Assembly: GCA_964605705.1 (NCBI GenBank)
Contig: CAZSDW010000014.1
Coordinates: forward strand, 10,218-74,217
DNA from: CAZSDW01 sp964605705
GTDB lineage: Bacteria; Fidelibacterota; UBA2242
Direction: 5' to 3'
Length of the DNA stretch: 64,000 nucleotides
Positions within the stretch are counted from its first letter, which is position 1. Each line of letters begins with the position of its first letter. This document shows positions 52,385 through 60,996 of this stretch, piece after piece. The notes below the pieces were generated by a model. It saw nothing but the letters and a program-made list of their open reading frames with translations, was not told where the DNA came from and made no database searches. The position numbers were made by a program, and so were the translations under genes.

Positions 52385-52850
52385 ACCCTCTCTTGATATT
52401 TTAATGAGTGCCTTGTTAAAATTTATAGAATTTAATTGTCTTTATCTATAGTTGATTTTGTGTGCCTTTAATTAATACCCGATTTGACGATGTTGTTTAT
52501 CCAGTTCAGCAATGGCAGCTGCCGGATCAGGTGACTTTTCCCGTCATGGTAATTCTTACGCTGCCCATCGGGTTTCATGAAATTGATACTGCGGGCGGTA
52601 CCGGCGGGATCGTTGAACGTTGCCGGTAACCATAGTGTTGAAGCTATTATTTGTGGCAATCGGGGCAATCATTGATTGAAATTAAAAGGCTTTTTTTCCG
52701 TTCACAGGGATAAATATCATTTAAAAAATGAAGATTATTTCCAATCCTTTTTTATATTATGAAGACATCGAATCTTTTTGGACAGTGTCGAAGTGACAAA
52801 ATGAAATCCAAACTATCAAAAACCAATAACCTGTAAATCAAAGGAAGAAA
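52385..52850. other. Intergenic gap without supported gene
   Basis: 466 bp between two divergent genes. A minus-strand 66-codon frame (52468-52668) has protein-like composition but no ribosome-binding site or recognisable family. It may be a decayed fragment. Otherwise only AT-rich upstream sequence. Confidence 0.4.
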
Positions 52851-54956
52851 ATGATGAAAAAAGCATTATTGTTAGGATTAGTTGTGCTTATGATGATTTC
52901 ATCCTGCACTCAGCAAATTGATGAAAACCCGTTTTTTACGGAGTGGAAAACTCCTTTCGGGGCTCCGCCGTTTGATAAGATTAAAAATGAACACTTCATG
53001 CCGGCATTTAAAGAGGGAATGCGTCAACAGAAAGCCGAAGTAAAGGCGATTATTTCAAATCCTGAACCGGCATCTTTTGAAAATACCATTGAAGCCCTGG
53101 ATTACTCCGGAAAATTACTGACGACGGTGGCGAATGTGTTCTACGGATTGAACGGTGCCAATACCAATGATGAAATGCAGGTCATTGCTAAAGATGTAGC
53201 TCCGCTGTTATCAAAACACGGGGACGATATTGGCTTGAATGATACATTGTTTCAGAGAATTAAAGCGGTTTATGAACAGAAAGACAAACTTTCATTGACG
53301 GTAGAACAGGCGACGCTGCTGGATAAATATTATAAGGATTTTGTCCGGGGTGGTGCGAATTTGCCGGAGGGGAAGAAAGCCCGCTTTCGTGAAATCAATG
53401 AAAAATTATCAGTACTGACTACCAAATTTGGTGAGAATGTCCTGAAAGAGGATAATAATTTCGAGCTGGTTATCGACAATGAAGAAAACCTGGCTGGATT
53501 ACCGGAAAGTGTCATTGCATCAGGAGCAGAAGCAGCCAAAGAGAGAGGCTATGCAGGCAAATGGATCTATACCCTGCACAAACCCAGCTGGATCCCCTTT
53601 CTACAATATTCAACCAAACGTGATTTGCGCGAAAAAATCTATATGGGCTATATCAATCGCGGCAATAATAATAACGAATATGACAATAAAAAAATCGCCG
53701 CAGAAATCATCGCTTTGCGGACAGAAAGGGCACAACTGCTGGGTTTCCCGACCCATGCCCATTATATTCTGGATGTCAATATGGCAAAAGAACCGGCAAA
53801 AGTGTATGAACTACTGGATCAGTTATGGGCGCCTGCGTTGAAACGTGCGAAAGCCGAAGCCCGGGATATGCAGAAAATGATATACAATGAAGGCACTCAC
53901 TTTCAGCTGGAATCCTGGGATTGGTGGTATTATGCCGAGAAAGTGAAAAAGGAAAAGTATGATCTGGACGATGCAATGCTGCGTCCCTATTTTCAACTGG
54001 AAAATGTTCGCAAAGGAGCCTTCGATCTGGTGAGCCGGCTCTATGGGGTCACTTTTCATGAACGCAAGGACATTCCTGTTTATTTTGAGGATGTGAAAAC
54101 CTTTGAGGTCCAGGATGCCGACGGAACGATTCTGGGAATCTTATACGCGGATTATCATCCCCGTGCCAGCAAACGAGGCGGTGCCTGGTGCGGAACCTAC
54201 CGGGACGAAATGGTCAGGAATGGACAAAGAGTGATTCCACTGGTCAATAATGTGTATAATTTCTCAAAAGCTACCGGCGATACACCGGCATTACTGAGTC
54301 TTGATGAAGTGTTGACCCTGTTTCATGAATTGGGACACGGATTGCACAATCTCTTTAGTACGGTCAGTTATCCGTTACTGGCGGGAACGAATGTTGCCCG
54401 GGATTTTGTAGAATTGCCGTCACAGTTCATGGAAAACTGGGCGCTGGAGCCGGAGGTTTTGAAAACTTATGCATTCCATTATCAGACCGGTGAGCCGATT
54501 CCCGATGAATTAATAACAAAAATTAAAAATGCAAGCCTGTTCAATCAGGGTTTTGAAACTGTGGAATACCTGGCAGCCTCCTACCTGGATATGGACTGGC
54601 ATACCCTGACGACTTCCCGACCTATCGAAGATGTCCTGGAATTTGAGGACGAATCCCTTGGGCGAATTGGCTTGATCCCTGAGATAATCAGCCGCTATCG
54701 AACGCCCTATTTCAGGCATATCTTTACGAGTGGTTACTCAGCCGGTTATTACAGCTATATCTGGGCAGAAGTGCTGGATGCCGATGCTTTTGAAGCCTTC
54801 AAAGAGACCGGTTTGTTTAATCCTGAAACGGCAAAGTCCTTCCGGGATAATGTGCTTGCAAAAGGCGGTACGGAAGATCCTATGGTTTTATATAAACGAT
54901 TCCGTGGCAAGGAGCCTAGCATTGAACCGTTATTGATAAAAAGAGGACTGAAATAA
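52851..54956 (+). CDS. dcp: M3-family peptidase, Dcp-like lipoprotein
   Basis: 701 aa zinc metallopeptidase acting on oligopeptides. Lipoprotein signal (LLLGLVVLMMISSC). The zinc motif is HELGH at 492-496 (LFHELGHGLHNLF) and the downstream Glu-containing helix reads VELPSQFMENWALE. Other family segments: KRGGAWCGTY and SGYSAGYYSYIWAEVLDADAFEAF at the C-terminus, typical of dipeptidyl carboxypeptidase/oligopeptidase A. AAAGGAAG precedes the ATGATG start. Ended by a strong intrinsic terminator. Confidence 0.93.
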   Translation: MMKKALLLGLVVLMMISSCTQQIDENPFFTEWKTPFGAPPFDKIKNEHFMPAFKEGMRQQKAEVKAIISNPEPASFENTIEALDYSGKLLTTVANVFYGLNGANTNDEMQVIAKDVAPLLSKHGDDIGLNDTLFQRIKAVYEQKDKLSLTVEQATLLDKYYKDFVRGGANLPEGKKARFREINEKLSVLTTKFGENVLKEDNNFELVIDNEENLAGLPESVIASGAEAAKERGYAGKWIYTLHKPSWIPFLQYSTKRDLREKIYMGYINRGNNNNEYDNKKIAAEIIALRTERAQLLGFPTHAHYILDVNMAKEPAKVYELLDQLWAPALKRAKAEARDMQKMIYNEGTHFQLESWDWWYYAEKVKKEKYDLDDAMLRPYFQLENVRKGAFDLVSRLYGVTFHERKDIPVYFEDVKTFEVQDADGTILGILYADYHPRASKRGGAWCGTYRDEMVRNGQRVIPLVNNVYNFSKATGDTPALLSLDEVLTLFHELGHGLHNLFSTVSYPLLAGTNVARDFVELPSQFMENWALEPEVLKTYAFHYQTGEPIPDELITKIKNASLFNQGFETVEYLAASYLDMDWHTLTTSRPIEDVLEFEDESLGRIGLIPEIISRYRTPYFRHIFTSGYSAGYYSYIWAEVLDADAFEAFKETGLFNPETAKSFRDNVLAKGGTEDPMVLYKRFRGKEPSIEPLLIKRGLK

Positions 54957-54982
54957 ACTAATCATCAGCTGCTTGAATATAT

Positions 54983-55014
54983 GGGAGTGTGGATTGGCAC
55001 ACTCCCGTATTTTT
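54983..55014 (+). terminator. Intrinsic terminator after the M3 peptidase
   Basis: GGGAGTGTG/CACACTCCC (54983-54991, 54998-55006) with a 6-nt loop, followed by a T-run at 55010-55014. Confidence 0.88.
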
Positions 55015-55089
55015 ATTAAGGAAAAAGTTAGAAAACACTTGATTTTAATATTGCAACATTTTAATATATGCTAAAATATAGGATTGAAC

Positions 55090-55416
55090 ATGAATGAAAC
55101 TTTAGAACAAATCAAACAACGATTCAAAAACAATGAAACCGTGTGCCAAAAGGTGGTTGATATCTTCGCTCTGATTTCCAACAAGACCCGGTTCCGGATT
55201 TTGTGTTTATTGACGGAAGGCGATTTTTGTGTAGGTGACATTGTGGATACGATTCAGATCAGTAATTTTTCCAATATTTCACAGCAGTTACGGTTACTGA
55301 GTATGGCTAATATTGTTAAAAGTGAACGCGATGGTAAACGAATCATCTACAAACTGGTTGATGACAGAGTAAGAAACATGATTTTTTACCTGCATGATAA
55401 ATTTCTGAACGATTAA
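55090..55416 (+). CDS. ArsR-family regulator of a sulfide operon
   Basis: 108 aa from ATG 55090; TTG 55084 is in frame. Winged-helix ArsR fold: ISNKTRFRILCLLTEGDFCVGDIVDTIQISNFSNISQQLRLLSMANIVKSERDGKRIIYKL. Cysteines occur at VCQKV, ILCLL and DFCVGD. Thiol-based persulfide sensors (BigR/SqrR type) belong to this family and regulate sqr genes, so a sulfide-sensing role is plausible, but the cysteine positions need alignment to confirm. The SQR-like gene follows 9 bp after its stop. Confidence 0.82.
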   Translation: MNETLEQIKQRFKNNETVCQKVVDIFALISNKTRFRILCLLTEGDFCVGDIVDTIQISNFSNISQQLRLLSMANIVKSERDGKRIIYKLVDDRVRNMIFYLHDKFLND

Positions 55417-55425
55417 GGAGAATTG

Positions 55426-56658
55426 ATGAAGAAAATTTTGATTCTCGGTGCCGGTACGGCTGGAACAATGATGGCGAATCGTCTGGTTTGTAAACTGGAT
55501 TTAAAAGAGTGGACCATTACCGTGGTTGATCAACACGAGAAACATTATTACCAACCCGGATTTCTGTTCATTCCTTTTGAAATGTACTCCGAACAGGATG
55601 TCACCCGTACCAAGCAGGAGTTCATTCCCAGGAAAGTGGAATATATCCAGACGGTTGTGGAGCTGATTGAACCCCAGCACAATCGGGTCAAACTTCAGAA
55701 TGGCACAATTCTCGAATATACTATTCTGATTATTGCTACCGGAACCAGAATTGTTCCGGATGAGGTAAGCGGTTTAATGGACAGTGGTTGGGGTGAGAAT
55801 GCTTTCGATTTTTATACCATCGAAGGATCGGTGGCGCTGGCGAATCGACTGAAAGATTGGAAAGGCGGAAAGCTGGTTGTCAGTATTGCGGAAATGCCGA
55901 TCAAATGCCCGGTAGCGCCGCTGGAATTCACCTTTTTAGCCGACTGGTATTTCACGAAAAAAGGTATTCGTGATGATGTGGAAATCCAATATGTAACGCC
56001 GTTATCAGGCGCGTTCACCAAACCCCGGGCATCTTCAGTATTAAATCATTTACTGGAAAACAAAGGCGTAAATCTGGTTCCTGATTTCAACATTATGAAT
56101 GTCGATGGCACTGCCAAAAAAATAGTCTCTTACGATGAAAAATCGGTGGATTATGATATCCTGGTTTCCATTCCGACGAATATGGGTGACGACCTGATTG
56201 AACGGTCAGAAATGGGTGATGAATTGAATTTTGTACCGACCCATAAACATACGCTGCAATCCAAGGCCCACGAGAATATATTTGTACTGGGTGATGCGAC
56301 AGACCTGCCGAGTTCAAAGGCTGGCTCGGTGGCGCACTTCCAGGCGGAGATTCTGACGCAAAACATCCTCTATTTTATTCAGAATAAACCGTTGAAAGAA
56401 AATTTTGACGGGCATGCAAACTGTTTTATTGAATCCGGTTTTGGCAAAGGATTTTTGATTGATTTCAATTACGATATTGAGCCGGTGGAGGGAAAATTTC
56501 CATTACCGATCATCGGACCTATGGCATTGCTAAAGGAATCACGCATGAATCATCTCGGCAAACTGGCATTCAAATGGATTTACTGGAATGTCCTGTTGCG
56601 CGGGCTGCCGATCCCACTGATATCGGCGAAAATGAGTAAACTTGGTAAAAAATTATAA
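55426..56658 (+). CDS. sqr: Sulfide:quinone oxidoreductase-like flavoprotein
   Basis: 410 aa from ATG 55426 (AAGGAG 5-10 nt upstream). Rossmann motif ILGAGTAGTMMANRL, then HEKHYYQPGFLFIPFEM typical of SQR/FCSD proteins, IIATGTRIVPDE and IFVLGDATDLPSSKAGSVAHFQAEI. Redox cysteines at C161 (PIKCPVAPLEF) and C333 (HANCFIESGFGKG) correspond to the two invariant SQR cysteines; the third (near 128) is absent. The C-terminal amphipathic segment may bind the membrane. Would oxidise sulfide to persulfide/sulfur and reduce quinone. Confidence 0.8.
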   Translation: MKKILILGAGTAGTMMANRLVCKLDLKEWTITVVDQHEKHYYQPGFLFIPFEMYSEQDVTRTKQEFIPRKVEYIQTVVELIEPQHNRVKLQNGTILEYTILIIATGTRIVPDEVSGLMDSGWGENAFDFYTIEGSVALANRLKDWKGGKLVVSIAEMPIKCPVAPLEFTFLADWYFTKKGIRDDVEIQYVTPLSGAFTKPRASSVLNHLLENKGVNLVPDFNIMNVDGTAKKIVSYDEKSVDYDILVSIPTNMGDDLIERSEMGDELNFVPTHKHTLQSKAHENIFVLGDATDLPSSKAGSVAHFQAEILTQNILYFIQNKPLKENFDGHANCFIESGFGKGFLIDFNYDIEPVEGKFPLPIIGPMALLKESRMNHLGKLAFKWIYWNVLLRGLPIPLISAKMSKLGKKL

Positions 56659-56675
56659 GATAAAAGGAGTAGATC

Positions 56676-56990
56676 ATGGCAACAAAAACACTCGCAAATG
56701 TGACCGTTGAAGTAACCGAAGAAGGTTATTTGACCAACCAGGCAGAATGGACCAAAGCAGTTGGCGAGGCAATTGCCAAAGAAGAGGGTATCGAACTGAC
56801 TGAAAATCATTGGAAAGTGGTTGAATTTTTACAGAAGGAAGTCAAAGAAAATGGCAGTCTTCCAACGATCCGCCGCCTGACCAAGTCCGGTGTGGTTGAT
56901 ACCAAAGCGCTCTACCAGCTTTTTCCGAACGGACCATTGAAAAAAGCAGCGAAAATTGCCGGGCTTGAAAAACCCGCCAGTTGTGTATAA
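56676..56990 (+). CDS. tusE: TusE/DsrC-family sulfur-relay protein with single C-terminal Cys
   Basis: 104 aa. Family core: GYLTNQAEWTKAVGEAIAKEEGIELTENHWKVVEFLQKEV, RRLTKSG and LYQLFPNGPLKKAAKIAGLEKPASCV. The penultimate C103 is the invariant swinging-arm cysteine. The second DsrC cysteine, expected 11 residues earlier, is Ala (residue 92), which is the TusE-like state rather than that of DsrC of dissimilatory sulfite reduction. It probably accepts persulfide sulfur from DsrE2 or from SQR products. Confidence 0.88.
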   Translation: MATKTLANVTVEVTEEGYLTNQAEWTKAVGEAIAKEEGIELTENHWKVVEFLQKEVKENGSLPTIRRLTKSGVVDTKALYQLFPNGPLKKAAKIAGLEKPASCV

Positions 56991-57001
56991 AGGAGTAAGT
57001 C

Positions 57002-57496
57002 ATGGCTGAAGATAGAATTAAGAAAGTATCGATTGTAGTATCCCGCGGTTCCTTGGAAGGTGTTTATCCTGGACTGATTATGGCTAATGGCGCCCGAATG
57101 GAAGGTATGGAAGCAAACCTGTTTTTCACCTTTTTCGGTTTGTATGCTGTACTGGACAAATACATGGACAAAATCAAAATCGCGACGGTCGGTAATCCGG
57201 CAATGCGGGTTCCCGATGCCAAAGGCTTTCCGTTGCCGACCCTTTTGGGTGCGCTGCCGGGTATGTCTGCCTTTGCTACCTGGATGATGAATAAAACCAT
57301 GGACAAGCTGGATATTCCACCGATTCGGGAATTTGTGGAAATGATATCCGCCGCCGGAGCGAAATTATACGCCTGCAAAGCAACGGTTGACATGTTCAAT
57401 CTGACGATGGACGATTTTTGTCCGGAGGTTGATAAGGTCCTCACAGTTGGCGAATTTTACGAGTTGTCAGCTGGTTCTCAAATTATATTTACCTGA
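57002..57496 (+). CDS. dsrE2: DsrE2-like sulfurtransferase
   Basis: 164 aa, DsrE/DsrF/DrsH-like fold. Motifs KVSIVVSRGSLEGVYPGLIMANGARMEGMEANLFFTFFGL and ISAAGAKLYACKATVDMFNL, where C125 is the conserved persulfide-carrying cysteine of DsrE2. The hydrophobic middle (LLGALPGMSAFATWMMNKTM) suggests membrane association, as reported for this family. Follows tusE after 11 bp. With ArsR and SQR it forms a sulfide-oxidation/sulfur-trafficking operon. Confidence 0.87.
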   Translation: MAEDRIKKVSIVVSRGSLEGVYPGLIMANGARMEGMEANLFFTFFGLYAVLDKYMDKIKIATVGNPAMRVPDAKGFPLPTLLGALPGMSAFATWMMNKTMDKLDIPPIREFVEMISAAGAKLYACKATVDMFNLTMDDFCPEVDKVLTVGEFYELSAGSQIIFT

Positions 57497-57503
57497 TATT
57501 TAT

Positions 57504-57598
57504 CGAGCCACGAACGTAATCCACATTTTCCTTTTGTGAAAATGTTACCCGACGGTGGGGGCAGTACAAATCGCCGGTTGTTCGTGGCTTGAATTTTT
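57504..57598 (+). ncRNA. Structured RNA-like element between dsrE2 and nqrA
   Basis: A 12-bp closing stem (CGAGCCACGAAC 57504-57515 / GTTCGTGGCTTG 57580-57591, one G-U) encloses two hairpins: ACATTTTC/GAAAATGT (57523-57530, 57538-57545) and CGGTG/CGCCG (57553-57557, 57572-57576). TTTTT follows at 57594-57598. It could be an elaborate terminator, an attenuator or a cis-regulatory RNA for nqr. No tRNA features. Confidence 0.5.
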
Positions 57599-57666
57599 AT
57601 GTAAAGAGCTGTGGTTTATAGAACCCTAAATCTTTATATTTGTGGGCAACAAGCGGAGTATTAACA

Positions 57667-59010
57667 TTGATTACGGTAAAAAAAGGATTAAACCTTCCGA
57701 TTAATGGGCAACCGGAACAGGTAATAGATGATCCCAAACCGGTCAGCAAAGTCGCTCTCATCGGTCCTGATTATCCCGGCATGAAACCGGATTTTGCAGT
57801 GGCGATGGGTGAAATGGTAAAAATTGGGCAACTGTTATTTACCGATAAAAAAATGCCAGCGATTCGCTTTACCTCACCCGGTTCCGGTAGAGTGATCGGG
57901 ATCAATCGTGGTGAAAAACGAGTGTTTCTGTCGATCGTTATCGAATTGTCCGGTGATGCTGAAATAACATATCAATCATATCAAACCGACAAACTGGTAA
58001 TGCTGGATCGGGAAACAATCATCGCCCAATTGTTGGAGTCGGGTTTGTGGACTGCATTGCGCAGCCGTCCGTTTGAAAGAATTGCCAATCCGGAAGACAA
58101 ACCACATTCTATCTTCATAAATGCGATGGATACAAACCCTCTCGCTGCCGATCCTGCGACAATTATCCGCCAGCACAGTGTTGAATTTATCAGTGGTATG
58201 CAAATTCTATTGAAATTGACGGATGGATCGTTGTATTTATGTAAAGCGAAAGATGCGGATATTCCAGTCCCTAATGTGAAAAATCTCAAGGTGGAAGTAT
58301 TTCAGGGACCGCATCCGGCGGGCAATGTGGGGACGCATATTCATTTTCTGGATCCGGTTCATCGTGGTAAGATAGTCTGGCATCTGGGTGCTCAGGAAGT
58401 AATAGCTGTCGGACATTTGTTCAGTACCGGACGTCTGCTGACGGAGCGGGTTATTTCCTTAGCCGGACCGGGCGTTAAAAAACCGCGTCTGGTAAAAACC
58501 CGCCTGGGCGCTTCAATTATGGATATTACCAAAAATGAACTAACTGGTAATATCAACCGGCTGATTTCCGGGTCAGTTTTATCAGGAACACAGGCGCAGG
58601 GTGAATTGGCTTTTCTCGGGCGCTATCACCAGCAGGTAACCGTCATTCCCGAGGGCGGCAAGCGGAAATTCTTCGGCTGGCTCAGTCCGGGAAGCGATCT
58701 TTATTCGGTGAAAAATATCGTCATTTCCAGACTGTTTCGTGCCCGTAAATTTGATTTTAATACCGATCTGAATGGCGGCGTCCGGGCGATTGTCCCGATT
58801 GGCAGTTATGAAAAAGTCATGCCGCTGGATATTCTGCCAACATTTTTACTCAGAGCGCTGGCGGTGGATGATATCGACGAATCCGAAAAACTGGGCTGCC
58901 TGGAACTGGCGGAAGAGGACTTGGCGCTTTGCACTTATGTCTGTCCCTCGAAAATCGAACATGATCAGAATTTACGACGGGTTCTGACATTGATAGAAAA
59001 GGAAGGATAG
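57667..59010 (+). CDS. nqrA: Na+-translocating NADH:quinone reductase subunit A
   Basis: 447 aa from TTG 57667 (GGAG 8 nt upstream), giving MITVKKGLNLPINGQPEQ, which matches known NqrA N-termini and length; the in-frame TTG at 57640 is rejected. Further NqrA segments are GMKPDFAVAMGEMVKIGQLLF, FEVFQGPHPAGNVGTHIHFLDPV-like VFQGPHPAGNVGTHIHFL, and the C-terminal LGCLELAEEDLALCTYVCPSKIEH. Cytoplasmic subunit without redox cofactor in most species. First gene of nqrABCDEF; the nqrB GTG overlaps its stop. Confidence 0.95.
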   Translation: MITVKKGLNLPINGQPEQVIDDPKPVSKVALIGPDYPGMKPDFAVAMGEMVKIGQLLFTDKKMPAIRFTSPGSGRVIGINRGEKRVFLSIVIELSGDAEITYQSYQTDKLVMLDRETIIAQLLESGLWTALRSRPFERIANPEDKPHSIFINAMDTNPLAADPATIIRQHSVEFISGMQILLKLTDGSLYLCKAKDADIPVPNVKNLKVEVFQGPHPAGNVGTHIHFLDPVHRGKIVWHLGAQEVIAVGHLFSTGRLLTERVISLAGPGVKKPRLVKTRLGASIMDITKNELTGNINRLISGSVLSGTQAQGELAFLGRYHQQVTVIPEGGKRKFFGWLSPGSDLYSVKNIVISRLFRARKFDFNTDLNGGVRAIVPIGSYEKVMPLDILPTFLLRALAVDDIDESEKLGCLELAEEDLALCTYVCPSKIEHDQNLRRVLTLIEKEG

Positions 59011-60215
59011 TGAAAATACTTCGGAAATTCCTTGATAAACAGGCAAAACACTTTCGCGATGGCGGGAAGCTGGCGAGCCTCTATTACCTGTTCGAAGCGG
59101 TGGATGTGCTGTTCTATACCTCCGGCAAAGTCACCCGCCGGGGTGCTCACATCCGGGATGCCATGGACTTAAAGCGCATGATGGTTACCGTTATGTTTGC
59201 TATGGTTCCGGCAATTGCGGTTGCGTTATACAATACTGGTCTGCAGGCAAACCTGGCGCTCGCCGGATTATCAACGATCTCGATTGGCAGTTGGCAGCAG
59301 ATGGTGATACAGTGGCTCGGTATTGGTTTCAATCCGCAAAATATCTGGGCGAATGTTATCCATGGCGCGCTTTATTTTTTTCCGGTTTATATCGTCACAC
59401 TGGCGGTCGGCGGATTCTGGGAAGTGCTGTTTGCATGTGTACGCAAGCATGAAATCAACGAAGGTTTTTTTGTTACAAGTCTGTTGTTTCCGATGATCGT
59501 ACCGCCGACGATTCCCTACTGGCAGATTGCCCTGGGAATCAGTTTTGGCGTCGTGCTCGGGAAAGAAGTTTTTGGCGGAGTCGGGATGAATATTCTGAAT
59601 CCGGCGCTGGTTGGCAGGGCGTTTCTGTTTTTTGCTTATCCGGCGCAGATTTCCGGCGATAAAGTCTGGGTCGCGGTGGATGGTGTCAGCCGGGCAACGC
59701 CGCTGGCGCAACTTGCAGATCCATTGCTGCAGTTCAGTACCAGCTGGTGGGATGCCTTTATCGGATTTATTCCTGGCTCTATGGGTGAAACATCGGTGAT
59801 TGCCTGCCTGATCGGTGCGGCTGTGCTGATTTTTACCGGTGTTGGTTCATGGCGGATTATGCTCAGTATTCTGGTTGGTATGGTAGCAACGTCATTGCTT
59901 TTCAATGTGATTGGCAGCGACACTAATCCCATGTTTCAGGTGACGCCGCAATGGCACCTGGTGCTCGGGGGATTTGCCTTCGGGACGGTGTTCATGGCAA
60001 CAGATCCTGTATCAGCGGCGATGACCCAAGAAGGTAAATATGTGTACGGATTACTGATCGGATTTTTGGTAGTGTTAATCCGGGTGATCAATCCGGCATT
60101 TCCGGAAGGAATGATGCTGGCGATCCTGTTCGGCAATGTTTTTGCGCCGATTATAGACCGGATTTTTATCAATGCAAATATCAAAAGGAGGCAAGCCCGC
60201 TATGTCAACGGATAG
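59010..60215 (+). CDS. nqrB: Na+-translocating NADH:quinone reductase subunit B
   Basis: 401 aa membrane subunit with covalent FMN and the quinone/Na+ path. Starts at GTG 59010 within the nqrA stop (TAGTG). Ten or so transmembrane segments. The flavinylation motif reads DGVSRATPLA with acceptor T230; the ApbE consensus is DxxSGAT, so Arg replaces Gly. Other conserved blocks: NPALVGRAFLFFAYPAQISGD, GSMGETSVIACLIGA, and FGTVFMATDPVSAAMT. Confidence 0.95.
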   Translation: MKILRKFLDKQAKHFRDGGKLASLYYLFEAVDVLFYTSGKVTRRGAHIRDAMDLKRMMVTVMFAMVPAIAVALYNTGLQANLALAGLSTISIGSWQQMVIQWLGIGFNPQNIWANVIHGALYFFPVYIVTLAVGGFWEVLFACVRKHEINEGFFVTSLLFPMIVPPTIPYWQIALGISFGVVLGKEVFGGVGMNILNPALVGRAFLFFAYPAQISGDKVWVAVDGVSRATPLAQLADPLLQFSTSWWDAFIGFIPGSMGETSVIACLIGAAVLIFTGVGSWRIMLSILVGMVATSLLFNVIGSDTNPMFQVTPQWHLVLGGFAFGTVFMATDPVSAAMTQEGKYVYGLLIGFLVVLIRVINPAFPEGMMLAILFGNVFAPIIDRIFINANIKRRQARYVNG

Positions 60216-60996
60216 CACACGCAAAACAGTTCTGGTGGCATTGGGCGTCTGCCTGGTCTGTTCCGTATTGGTATCGACGGCGGCAGTAGGCTTGAAATCG
60301 ATTCAGGATAGTAACAAAGAGCTGGATAAGCTGAAAAATATCCTCAGTGCCGGCAATATTTACAAAGACGGCGCCGATGTACGACAGTTGTTTGATGAAA
60401 ACATTAAAGCAGGGATTATGGATTTGGAAAATGGCAGACCGCTGTCCGCTGATCAATACACGGAGACTCTGAATCCCGATATTTTTGACATTAAATCAAT
60501 GGCAAAAGATCCCAAGTTCAGTCATCTCCTCGATGCTGGAAAAGACATTGCCCAGATCAAGCGGATTTCAAAATACATGGTCTATTACCAGGTAATGGAA
60601 ATCGACCGGATCACGAAAATTATTCTCCCGGTTTACGGAAAAGGGCTCTGGTCCACGATGTATGGTTTTGTGGCACTGGACCGGGATTTGACGACGGTCA
60701 AAGGATTTACATTTTATGAACACGGCGAAACACCGGGATTGGGCGGCGAGGTGGATAATCCTGCCTGGAAAGCCAGCTGGATTGGCAAAAATATTTATGA
60801 TTCAGCCGGGCAATTGAAAATTGAAGTCATTAAGGAAAAGGTTGATCCCAGTGATCCGGCGGCAATATTTCAGGTAGATGGTTTGTCGGGAGCCACAATC
60901 ACCACCCGCGGTGTCAATGCCCTGGTGCGTTTCTGGCTGAGTGCCGATGGTTACGGACCATTTATTGAATATTTGAAAAGCGGAGGTCTGCAATGA
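60202..60996 (+). CDS. nqrC: Na+-translocating NADH:quinone reductase subunit C
   Basis: 264 aa from ATG 60202 (AAGGAGG at 60184-60190), overlapping nqrB by 14 bp. One N-terminal transmembrane helix (VLVALGVCLVCSVLVSTAAVGL), then a periplasmic domain. Canonical flavinylation site DGLSGATITTRGV with FMN on T232. YGFVALDRDLTTVKGFTFYEHGETPGLGGE is family-typical. Confidence 0.95.
   Translation: MSTDSTRKTVLVALGVCLVCSVLVSTAAVGLKSIQDSNKELDKLKNILSAGNIYKDGADVRQLFDENIKAGIMDLENGRPLSADQYTETLNPDIFDIKSMAKDPKFSHLLDAGKDIAQIKRISKYMVYYQVMEIDRITKIILPVYGKGLWSTMYGFVALDRDLTTVKGFTFYEHGETPGLGGEVDNPAWKASWIGKNIYDSAGQLKIEVIKEKVDPSDPAAIFQVDGLSGATITTRGVNALVRFWLSADGYGPFIEYLKSGGLQ

Noticed and set aside
52468..52668. 66-codon minus-strand open frame in the gap before the M3 peptidase
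   Set aside because: Protein-like composition but no ribosome-binding site and no recognisable family. Could be a gene fragment, not supportable as a gene.
57504..57591. Structured element considered as a tRNA
   Set aside because: No T-loop GTTCRA, no anticodon arm geometry and no CCA end; closing stem is 12 bp rather than 7.
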